Part shown: piece after piece, positions 5,756-10,773 of the stretch
How positions within the stretch are numbered: the stretch's first letter is position 1
Layout: each line of letters begins with the position of its first letter
Origin: Chloroflexota bacterium
GTDB taxonomy: Bacteria > Chloroflexota > Limnocylindria > P2-11E
Assembly (NCBI GenBank): GCA_016875665.1
Contig: VGPA01000031.1
Coordinates: 1 to 10,773 of the forward strand
Reading direction: 5' to 3'
DNA: 10,773 nucleotides
Made by a program: the position numbers and the translations under genes
The notes under the pieces: generated by a model
Seen by the model: the letters and a program-made list of their open reading frames with translations, nothing else
Told to the model about the DNA's origin: nothing
Database searches by the model: none

Positions 5756-6230
5756 GGGCGGCCTCGACCTCGCGCCGGGTCTCGCGCTCCTTGATCGCCT
5801 GCCGCTTGTCGTAGCGGCGCTTGCCTCGTGCGAGTCCCAGCTCGAGCTTGGCGACGCCGTGCTTGAGGTAGAGCCGGATCGGGACCAGGGTGTAGCCCTG
5901 CTGCCCCGCCTCGCGCGCGAGCAGCAGCAGCTCGCCCCGGTGGAGGAGGAGCTTTCGCTTCCGCGTGGGCTCGTGGTTGTCGCGCCCCGCCTCGGTGAGC
6001 GTCGCGATGTGCACGCCGTACAGCCATGCCTCGCCGCGTTCGATCCGCGCGTAGCCCTCGCGCAGGTTCGCGCGGCCGGCCCGAACGGACTTGATCTCAC
6101 TGCCGAGGAGCGCGATGCCCGCTTCGATCCGCCGTTCGATCGAGTAGTCGAACGTGGCTTTGCGGTTGTCCGCGAGGAGGGTCTCTTCCTCGGGATCCGC
6201 CGGCGCGGGCTTGGCGTCGGGCTTGCTCAC
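5730..6230 (-). CDS. smpB: SsrA-binding protein SmpB
   Basis: SmpB binds the tRNA-like domain of tmRNA and carries it into stalled ribosomes, mimicking the missing anticodon arm. The 166-residue protein contains the OB-fold hallmarks: NRKATFDYSIERRIEAGIAL (22-41), LLGSEIKSVRAGRANLREGY (41-60), ARIERGEAWLYGVHIA (61-76) and TLVPIRLYLKHGVAKLELGL (114-133). The basic C-terminal tail RGKRRYDKRQAIKERE (135-150) folds in the decoding channel. About 20 acidic/proline residues precede the core, slightly longer than many SmpBs. The start is GTG at 6230. TACCGT six bases upstream suggests a leaderless message. A strong terminator ends 20 bases upstream, so smpB must have its own promoter or depend on readthrough. 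Confidence 0.95.
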   Translation of the reverse strand: MSKPDAKPAPADPEEETLLADNRKATFDYSIERRIEAGIALLGSEIKSVRAGRANLREGYARIERGEAWLYGVHIATLTEAGRDNHEPTRKRKLLLHRGELLLLAREAGQQGYTLVPIRLYLKHGVAKLELGLARGKRRYDKRQAIKERETRREVEAALKTRGRRA

Positions 6231-6236
6231 CGCACC

Positions 6237-6242
6237 ACGGTA
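6237..6242 (-). promoter_or_regulatory. Candidate -10 element for smpB
   Basis: TACCGT on the minus strand is six bases before GTG at 6230 and lies just beyond the T-run of the preceding terminator. If functional, its -35 region would fall inside the terminator, so the two elements overlap physically. Confidence 0.35.
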
Positions 6243-6250
6243 GCCCCGGC

Positions 6251-6287
6251 AAAAAACGGAGCGGCGGCATCGCTGCCGCCGCTCCGT
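6251..6287 (-). terminator. Strong Rho-independent terminator upstream of smpB
   Basis: A perfect 14-pair stem (6287-6274 with 6269-6256) closed by a four-base loop is followed, on the minus strand, by six consecutive T residues (6256-6251). The stem is almost entirely G-C. On the plus strand the order is reversed (A-run first), so it works only for leftward transcription. It ends the transcript carrying the 30-codon ORF and possibly the whole ftsE-ftsX-M23 operon, 20 bases before smpB. Confidence 0.9.
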
Positions 6288-6292
6288 GGTCC

Positions 6293-6309
6293 GGGTCTCC
6301 GCGAGACCC
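6293..6309 (-). repeat. 7-bp hairpin between small ORF stop and terminator
   Basis: GGGTCTC (6293-6299) and GAGACCC (6303-6309) form a seven-pair stem with a three-base loop. It begins at the stop codon of the small ORF and precedes the terminator by five bases. The same six-base arm GGGTCT also occurs at 6366-6371, giving an alternative partner in the transcript. Confidence 0.5.
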
Positions 6310-6401
6310 TAGGCCGCGATCACCTCAGCTTGATGCATTACCGAAAGGCTGAAGTGAGCGACCTTGGGTCTTTGGATTCCCAGAGGTACTGCCCACTCCA
6401 C
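6309..6401 (-). CDS. Candidate 30-codon small protein or leader peptide
   Basis: On the minus strand AAAGGAGGTGAT, a near-complete complement of the 16S rRNA 3' end, is followed directly by GTG at 6401 and 30 codons ending TAG (6311-6309). It is the strongest Shine-Dalgarno sequence I saw in the window. The product starts MEWAVPLGIQRPK and ends in a short hydrophobic/alanine segment (EVIAA). It has one Trp, no Cys and no membrane helix. Third-position GC is about 60% (18 of 30), well below the neighbouring genes. A 9-pair stem (6321-6329 with 6348-6356) lies inside the ORF. An overlapping ATG at 6403 opens a different 21-codon frame, but is too close to the GGAGG. Function unrecognised; it may be a small peptide, a leader peptide, or a structured RNA with a chance frame. 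Confidence 0.45.
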   Translation of the reverse strand: MEWAVPLGIQRPKVAHFSLSVMHQAEVIAA

Positions 6402-6425
6402 ATCACCTCCTTTCCTTCTGTTCGA

Positions 6426-6454
6426 TCTTCACATGGGCAAGGGCTTGGCGTCAA
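6426..6454 (-). promoter_or_regulatory. Possible promoter for the small ORF
   Basis: TTGACG (6454-6449) is a good -35 match. Seventeen bases further on is TGAAGA (6431-6426), a poor -10. It lies between the M23 stop codon and the Shine-Dalgarno of the 30-codon ORF, so the small ORF could have its own transcript. Confidence 0.3.
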
Positions 6455-6457
6455 CGG

Positions 6458-6487
6458 GCGCTAGGGCGTGGAGCCCACGCGCTAGGG
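6458..6487. repeat. GCGCTAGGG direct repeat flanking a small hairpin at the M23 gene end
   Basis: GCGCTAGGG occurs at 6458-6466 and 6479-6487, the second copy covering the stop codon of the M23 gene. Between them GCGTGG (6466-6471) and CCACGC (6475-6480) can form a six-pair hairpin. No T-run follows, so it is not a standard terminator. It may simply stabilise the mRNA end. Confidence 0.45.
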
Positions 6488-7804
6488 GAGGTAGGGCCTG
6501 GGGTCCTGCGCTCTTCCGTTGGCGATGGTCATGAAGTGGAGGTGCGGGCCGCTGGTCCAGCCGGTCATCCCGATGTAACCGATGATGTCGCCGGCGCTTA
6601 CCTTCTGGCCGACGGTGACGGTGGGCCAGCGCCGGTCGTCGAGGTGGCCGTACAGGGTCGAGAAGTTGTTGCCGTGGGCGATGATCACGACGACGGCGGT
6701 GTCGCCGGACGCGACGTACGGCCGGCCCACCGTGGTGACGAGGCCCGAGGAGACGGCGCGGATCGGCGTGTACATCGGCGACGCGATGTCCATGCCGTTG
6801 TGGAACCCGCCCCAGCGCGGGCCGTAGTTGCTCGTGATCGGACCGCGGAGCGGCCACATCGCGACCTTCGATCCGTTGAACGCGCCGAGCCCGCTCCGGG
6901 CGGCCTGGCGCGCGGCGAGGTCCTCGTAGGCAGCCTCGGCCTCTTCGAGCAGCCGGTTGAGGCGGGCGGTCTCGTTGGCCGCCGCGTTCTGGTTCTGCTG
7001 CGCCGCGTTGCGGTTGGACGCCGCGGACTGACGCAATCCGCTCTGCGTGACGATGCTCTCGCCGGCCTGGCGCATCAGCTCCTCGTACCGCGCCTTCTCG
7101 GCGGCGAGGCGGGTCCGCTGCGTGATCACCTGGTCCTGGAGCCCGGCGATCTCGAGCTCCTTGCCCGCGACCTCCCTGGTCCGGTCGGAGACGATCGAGG
7201 CGAGGGCGCCGATGTCGGTCTGGAGCTGGCGATCGGCGCGCTGGATGAAGATGAACGACTGCACGCGCGACGCGAACTCCGCAAGCGACGTGGATGAGAG
7301 CAGCATCTCGAGCGGGCTGATCCGCGACTGGCGGTACGCCGCGACGAGGTGCTCCGCGTACAGAGCCTTCCGCCGTTCGAGCTGCCGGTCGATCTCCGCC
7401 CGTTGCCCCTTCAGCGAGGCGACGAGCTCGCGGGTCTCCTCGAGCTGGAGCGCGACGAGCTGGAGCTGCTCCTCGGCGATCCTGATCTCGAAGCCCAGAC
7501 CTTCCGCCTCGCTCTGGGCCGCCCGTTGCTGCCTGGCGAGCTGGTCGATGCGCTGATTGGCCTGGTTGACGGCGGCCTGGTACTGGTTGGTGATGCTCTT
7601 GTAGCGCTCGGTCGTCTCGCGGGCGACGGCGACCTGCTGCTCCAACTGGACCTTGCGACGAAGCGCGGCGTTCAGCTCTTCGTCGGCGGAGGCGGGACCG
7701 CCGAAGGCGGTGATCAGGGCAAGCACCGTCAGGGCGGCCATGGCCACCCCGAGGGCGCGTCTCCTCCTGTTCCCACCTCCCCGGCTCGTCCGGGGAGCTC
7801 CCAT
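6482..7804 (-). CDS. Secreted coiled-coil M23 metallopeptidase (FtsEX partner)
   Basis: This is a probable cell-wall hydrolase or hydrolase activator acting outside the membrane. From ATG 7804 it has 440 residues. A basic n-region (NRRRRALG) and hydrophobic segment (about 20-36) end in ASA-DEE, giving likely signal-peptidase cleavage after A40. Two long coiled-coil stretches (about 42-160 and 205-300) flank a YRQSRISPLEMLLSSTSLAE segment typical of PcsB/CwlO/EnvC-like proteins. An Ala/Asn/Gln-rich linker precedes the C-terminal M23 domain (about 315-440). All zinc and catalytic residues are visible: H335 and D339 (HNGMD), H387 (YGH), H421 and H423 (GPHLHF), so it should be active rather than a degenerate EnvC type. 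An open frame extends further upstream, but 7804 fits the signal peptide and promoter. The neighbouring ftsE-ftsX suggest direct FtsX control. Confidence 0.9.
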   Translation of the reverse strand: MGAPRTSRGGGNRRRRALGVAMAALTVLALITAFGGPASADEELNAALRRKVQLEQQVAVARETTERYKSITNQYQAAVNQANQRIDQLARQQRAAQSEAEGLGFEIRIAEEQLQLVALQLEETRELVASLKGQRAEIDRQLERRKALYAEHLVAAYRQSRISPLEMLLSSTSLAEFASRVQSFIFIQRADRQLQTDIGALASIVSDRTREVAGKELEIAGLQDQVITQRTRLAAEKARYEELMRQAGESIVTQSGLRQSAASNRNAAQQNQNAAANETARLNRLLEEAEAAYEDLAARQAARSGLGAFNGSKVAMWPLRGPITSNYGPRWGGFHNGMDIASPMYTPIRAVSSGLVTTVGRPYVASGDTAVVVIIAHGNNFSTLYGHLDDRRWPTVTVGQKVSAGDIIGYIGMTGWTSGPHLHFMTIANGRAQDPRPYLP

Positions 7805-7813
7805 ACGTACCGA

Positions 7814-7843
7814 ATCGTGCCAGACCGGGTACGCAGGGGTCAA
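7814..7843 (-). promoter_or_regulatory. Candidate promoter of the M23 peptidase gene
   Basis: TTGACC (7843-7838), an 18-base spacer and CACGAT (7819-7814) lie nine bases before ATG 7804. Transcription would begin almost at the start codon. This gives the peptidase its own promoter in addition to any readthrough from ftsX. Confidence 0.45.
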
Positions 7844-7863
7844 TGCGGACCGTGCGCGCCCAG

Positions 7864-7886
7864 ACCGGTCCGCGCGGAGGACCGGT
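7864..7886 (-). terminator. 8-bp hairpin after ftsX (candidate weak terminator)
   Basis: ACCGGTCC (7864-7871) and GGACCGGT (7879-7886) are perfect reverse complements around a seven-base loop, beginning six bases after the ftsX stop. There is no T-run, so termination would be partial or Rho-assisted. It could separate ftsEX from the peptidase gene, which has its own promoter candidate. Confidence 0.4.
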
Positions 7887-7892
7887 GCGCCC

Positions 7893-8783
7893 TCAGGCGG
7901 TGAGGTGTGCGCGCACGGACCAGCCCGCGCCGGCGGCGCCGACGAGCAGCGCGAACCCGAACACCGCACCGCCGAGCTGCGCGAGGAAGACCGGACTGAA
8001 GTCGAGCGGCACGATTCCCGCGAACTGGGTGAGCGCGTCGGCCACGGCGGGGGCTCCGGCCCCGATGGCGGTCAACGCCAGCACCGCGCCGAAGGCGCCG
8101 ACCAGCATCCCCTCGAGGATGAACGGCCAGCGGATGAGGCGGTCCGAGGCGCCGACCAGGCGCATGATCTCGATCTCGTCTCGACGCGCGGTGACCGCGA
8201 TGCGGATGGTGTTGACGATCACGAACAGGGTGACGAGCAGCATCATCACGAGCACCGCGATGCCGCCGATCGACAGCACCCGGGTGATGGTGAGCAGGTT
8301 GTCCACGACCGCGGGGTTGTCGACGATCTCGGACACCACGCCGAGGCCCTCCTCACGGCGGAGCGTCGAGGCGAGGCGGCCCGCCTCCTGGGCCCGGGCC
8401 AGCTTTACCTCGAGCGAGGCGGGGAGCGGGTTGTTGTCGAGCTCGCCGAGGGCGAGATCGCGGCTGCGCTCGGTCGCCTGCCGGAGGCGCTCGATCGCCT
8501 GCTCTTTCGAGATGAAGGCCACCGACTGCACGGCCGGGTCCGCCTCGATCCGCGACTTGAGCGCGAGGATCTCGGTGGGCCGCGCGGAGTCCTCGAGATA
8601 GAGGACCAGCTCGACCTTCTGCTCGAGCAGCGCCACCGCCTGCTGGAGGCCGCGGTTGGTGATGGCGAAGAAGGTGGCGAGCACGAGCATGAGCGCGACC
8701 GTGAGCGTGGAGGCCACGCTCATCGCGGGGTTGCGCCAGAACCCCTGCCACGCCGCGGCGACGACGAAGGCGAGCCGCCTCAT
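7893..8783 (-). CDS. ftsX: Cell division ABC transporter permease FtsX
   Basis: FtsX is the membrane half of FtsEX. It does not transport a substrate but passes ATP-driven conformational change to peptidoglycan hydrolases. The 296-residue protein shows the FtsX topology. A short cytoplasmic N-terminus (WQGFWRNPAMS) is followed by TM1 at 22-42, an extracellular domain at about 43-165 with LYLEDSARPTE and NNPLPASLEV, TM2 at 169-192, a cytoplasmic loop with RRDEIEIMRLVGAS (200-213), and TM3 and TM4 at 219-241 and 266-289. The ATG overlaps the ftsE stop (ATGA), so the two subunits are coupled. The downstream M23 peptidase with its coiled coil is the likely target of the extracellular domain. Confidence 0.95.
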   Translation of the reverse strand: MRRLAFVVAAAWQGFWRNPAMSVASTLTVALMLVLATFFAITNRGLQQAVALLEQKVELVLYLEDSARPTEILALKSRIEADPAVQSVAFISKEQAIERLRQATERSRDLALGELDNNPLPASLEVKLARAQEAGRLASTLRREEGLGVVSEIVDNPAVVDNLLTITRVLSIGGIAVLVMMLLVTLFVIVNTIRIAVTARRDEIEIMRLVGASDRLIRWPFILEGMLVGAFGAVLALTAIGAGAPAVADALTQFAGIVPLDFSPVFLAQLGGAVFGFALLVGAAGAGWSVRAHLTA

Positions 8784-9460
8784 GCCGCGTACTGGCCTTC
8801 CCGCTCGTCGCGCACGATGCGGCCGTGGTCGAGATGGATCACGCGCCGGCGCAGCGCGTTCACGATGTCGGCGTTGTGCGTCGCGATGACGAGGGTCGTG
8901 CCGAGCTCGTTCACCCGCACCAGCAGCTTGATGATCTCCCAGCTCGTCACGGGGTCGAGGTTGCCCGTCGGCTCGTCGGCGATGACCAAGCGAGGGTGGC
9001 TGACGAGCGCCCGCGCGATCGCGGTGCGCTGCTGCTCGCCGCCGGAGAGCTCCCGCGGGAAGTGGTGGCGGCGGTGGGCGAGGCCGACGAGCGACAGCGC
9101 GTGCTCGGCCGCCTCGGCCTCCTTCCTGCCGGTGTGGCCCGTGACGAGAAGCGCGAACTCGACGTTCTCGGCGACCGTGCGTTGCGGCAGGAGCTTGAAA
9201 TCCTGGAACACGACGCCGACGCGCTGCCTCAGCTTCGAGACCGCCGAACCCTTGAGCTTGGCGACGTCGGCGCCGTCCACGCGCACCCGGCCGGTGGTCG
9301 GGAGCTCGTCACGCACGAGGAGCCGGATGAGCGTCGACTTGCCGGCGCCGCTCGAGCCGACGAGGAACGCGAACTCACCGGTCTCGATGCGTAGATCGAG
9401 ATCCCGGAGCGCGTACGCGCCGTTCGGGTAGCACTTGCTGACGTCGTCGAGCGCGATCAC
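8780..9460 (-). CDS. ftsE: Cell division ATP-binding protein FtsE
   Basis: FtsE is the cytoplasmic ATPase of FtsEX. The 226-residue protein has every ABC motif: aromatic A-loop (YPNGAYAL), Walker A GSSGAGKST (35-43), Q-loop VFQDFKLL (84-91), signature LSGGEQQR (138-145), Walker B VIADEPTGNLD (159-169) and the H-loop histidine H195 in IATHNAD. VFQDFKLL is characteristic of FtsE rather than other ABC proteins. The start is GTG at 9460, only nine bases after the gyrA stop, without a clear Shine-Dalgarno sequence. Expression may therefore depend on coupling with gyrA or on a promoter inside the gyrA end. It overlaps ftsX by four bases. Confidence 0.96.
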   Translation of the reverse strand: MIALDDVSKCYPNGAYALRDLDLRIETGEFAFLVGSSGAGKSTLIRLLVRDELPTTGRVRVDGADVAKLKGSAVSKLRQRVGVVFQDFKLLPQRTVAENVEFALLVTGHTGRKEAEAAEHALSLVGLAHRRHHFPRELSGGEQQRTAIARALVSHPRLVIADEPTGNLDPVTSWEIIKLLVRVNELGTTLVIATHNADIVNALRRRVIHLDHGRIVRDEREGQYAA

Positions 9461-9469
9461 GACCGAGGG

Positions 9470-10773
9470 CTAACGCATCCCCAGCGTGGGCTGTGACGGC
9501 CCGGACGGGGTGAAGGTCGCGAGAGAAGCGATCTTCGCGTCGCCGGTCGACATCACCTTCACGCCGGTCGTCGCGCGCCCGAGGACACGGACCTGATCGA
9601 GCGGCGTGCGGATCACGACGCCGTTGTTGGAGATGATCAGGATCTCCTGGATCGTCTCGTCCACGATCTGGATCGCGGCGACATTCCCCGTCTTGGGGCC
9701 GAGTGCGGCGAGGATCACACCCTGGCCGCCGCGGCCATGCGTCGGGAAGTCCTCGACCGCGGTGCGCTTGCCGAAGCCGTTCTCGGTGACCGAGAGCACC
9801 TCAGTGCGCGGCCGCAGGATACCCATGCCGACGACCTCGTCTCCGCGCTGGAGCTTGATGCCGATGACACCCTGGGTCTGGCGCCCGAGCGGCCGCGCGT
9901 CCGTCGCCTTGAAGCAGATCGCCTTGCCCTTGCGCGTGGCGAGCAGCACGCGGTCCTTGTCCGTCGACGGGGCCACCCACGCGAGCGTGTCGCCCTTGCG
10001 GAGCGTGATCGCGATGAGGCCGGCGCGCCGGACGTTGGCGTACTCGGAGAGTGCGGTCTTCTTGAAGAAGCCCGCCCTCGTCGCCATCACGAGGTGCGCC
10101 GCCTGCGGTCGGGAATCCGAGAGCGCGATGAGCGCCGAAACGCGCTCGCCGGCCTGCATCGCCTCGAGGATGTTCTGGATCGGCGTGCCCTTGGCCGTGC
10201 GGCTCGCGTCGGGCAGCTCGTACACCTTGAGCGCGAACACGCGGCCGCGGTCGGTGAACACGTAGAGCTTGTCGTGGTTGCGCGCCACGAGCAGGTGCTC
10301 GACGTCGTCCTCGTCCTTGGTCGCCATGCCGATCACGCCGCGCCCGCCGCGGTGCTGCGCGCGGTAGGTGGACAGCGGCATCCGCTTCACGTAGTTGCGG
10401 CTCGAGACCGTGATCACGACGTCCTCGTTGGCGACGAGATCCTCGTCCTTCAGCTCGCGGTTCTGGTCGTCGCGGATCTCCGTGCGGCGCTCGTCCCCGA
10501 ACTTCTCCGCGACCTCGTCGAGGTCCTTCTTGATCAGGCCGAGCACGCGGCGCGGGCTGGCGAGGATCGCCTCGAGTTCGGCGATGAGCTTGATCGTCTC
10601 CTCGTACTCCGCGTCGAGCTTCGCGCGCTCGAGCCCGGAGAGCCGGCGGAGTTGCATCTCGAGGATCGCCTTGGCCTGGGCCTCGGACAGCTTGAAGTCG
10701 CTGCGCATCTTCTCGATCAGGAGCGCCTCCTGCCCTCGGTGGGCGCGGATCCGCTTAATGAGAGCGTCGAGGT
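9470..10773 (-). CDS. gyrA: DNA gyrase subunit A, C-terminal part (5' end beyond window)
   Basis: GyrA is the DNA-cleaving subunit of gyrase, which introduces negative supercoils. The frame is open to the right edge, so about 433 C-terminal residues are visible. The active-site tyrosine and resistance-determining region are outside. The visible part starts in the long helical region (LDALIKRIRAH, then SEAQAKAILEMQLRRLSGLE), passes EKFGDERRTEI and enters the beta-pinwheel DNA-wrapping domain. The GyrA box is QHRGGRG (10337-10357), close to the QRRGGKG consensus, which supports GyrA over ParC. Degenerate blade repeats follow (GRQTQGVIGIKL, HGRGGQGVILAAL, LGRATTGVKVMS). The C-terminal tail after the last blade is short (TFTPSGPSQPTLGMR). 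The stop TAG (9472-9470) lies nine bases before ftsE. Confidence 0.95.
   Translation of the reverse strand, partial: LDALIKRIRAHRGQEALLIEKMRSDFKLSEAQAKAILEMQLRRLSGLERAKLDAEYEETIKLIAELEAILASPRRVLGLIKKDLDEVAEKFGDERRTEIRDDQNRELKDEDLVANEDVVITVSSRNYVKRMPLSTYRAQHRGGRGVIGMATKDEDDVEHLLVARNHDKLYVFTDRGRVFALKVYELPDASRTAKGTPIQNILEAMQAGERVSALIALSDSRPQAAHLVMATRAGFFKKTALSEYANVRRAGLIAITLRKGDTLAWVAPSTDKDRVLLATRKGKAICFKATDARPLGRQTQGVIGIKLQRGDEVVGMGILRPRTEVLSVTENGFGKRTAVEDFPTHGRGGQGVILAALGPKTGNVAAIQIVDETIQEILIISNNGVVIRTPLDQVRVLGRATTGVKVMSTGDAKIASLATFTPSGPSQPTLGMR

Noticed and set aside
6251..6287. Terminator for plus-strand transcripts from cutA
   Set aside because: On the plus strand the A-run comes before the hairpin and no T-run follows it, so it can act only on leftward transcripts.
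6288..6481. SRP RNA, 6S RNA or RNase P RNA in the structured gap
   Set aside because: None of the conserved motifs of these RNAs, such as the SRP GGAA tetraloop helix, is present, and the length is too short for RNase P RNA.
7814..7830. TGGCAC near the M23 start as a sigma-54 promoter
   Set aside because: The required TTGC element at the right spacing is missing; a sigma-70-like TTGACC/CACGAT pair explains the region better.
7802..7969. 55-codon N-terminal extension of the M23 peptidase frame
   Set aside because: The extension overlaps the ftsX end and a promoter candidate, and would bury the signal peptide; ATG 7804 gives a normal secreted protein.
7653..9431. 592-codon plus-strand open frame across the M23, ftsX and ftsE genes
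   Set aside because: It is antisense to three genes with complete family motifs; long stop-free antisense frames are expected in GC-rich codon-biased DNA, and its product has no recognisable domain.
1..10773. CRISPR array, insertion sequence, tRNA gene or integrase
   Set aside because: No regular repeat-spacer pattern, transposase or recombinase motif, or tRNA cloverleaf other than the tmRNA was found on reading both strands.

Overview
The window is a GC-rich, densely packed bacterial chromosome segment with 12 confident protein genes and one RNA gene (two of the protein genes are cut by the window edges). It also holds two small or degenerate reading-frame candidates. No transposase, integrase, CRISPR array or tRNA was seen. 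The gene set is mostly conserved housekeeping: rnpA-yidD-yidC-jag, tmRNA, smpB, ftsE-ftsX with an M23 peptidase, and gyrA. YidC is the short Gram-positive type without a large periplasmic domain. Its sequence style, the jag gene and the ftsEX-M23-smpB order suggest a Chloroflexota-like bacterium, or less likely a deep-branching Actinomycetota. That assignment is an inference with modest confidence.

Layout. Positions 1-2346 (+): end of rnpA, then yidD, yidC and jag, each joined to the previous gene by a 4-base start/stop overlap. This is the classical near-oriC RNase P / membrane-insertase operon. Positions 2417-2771 (+): a one-piece tmRNA with an 18-residue tag ending ALAA. Positions 2882-4666 (-): a divergently transcribed accessory block with an inositol-monophosphatase-family protein, a ComB-type 2-phosphosulfolactate phosphatase and a short ORF that looks like the amputated start of a methyltransferase. 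Positions 4702-5755 (+): a LmbE/PIG-L deacetylase and cutA. Positions 5730-6230 (-): smpB, whose 3' end overlaps that of cutA. Positions 6251-6481: a structured, relatively AT-rich gap. On the minus strand it carries a 30-codon ORF with a near-perfect Shine-Dalgarno sequence, two hairpins and a strong intrinsic terminator, just before smpB. Positions 6482-9460 (-): an M23 peptidase with a coiled coil, then ftsX and ftsE, listed here against the direction of transcription (ftsE is first). Positions 9470-10773 (-): the C-terminal part of gyrA, continuing past the right edge.

How the genes work together. YidD and YidC insert membrane proteins. RnpA with the RNase P RNA matures tRNAs and probably the tmRNA 5' end. 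tmRNA and SmpB, about 3 kb apart here, form the trans-translation ribosome rescue system. FtsE/FtsX is an ABC-type regulator that activates cell-wall hydrolases outside the membrane, and the adjacent secreted M23 peptidase is the natural partner.

The most interesting items are the small ORF plus terminator module before smpB, the phosphatase with two unusual metal-site substitutions, the coupled methyltransferase-like remnant beside the tmRNA 3' end, and a repeated TANNNT-N6-9-GTG/ATG arrangement that points to leaderless transcripts.
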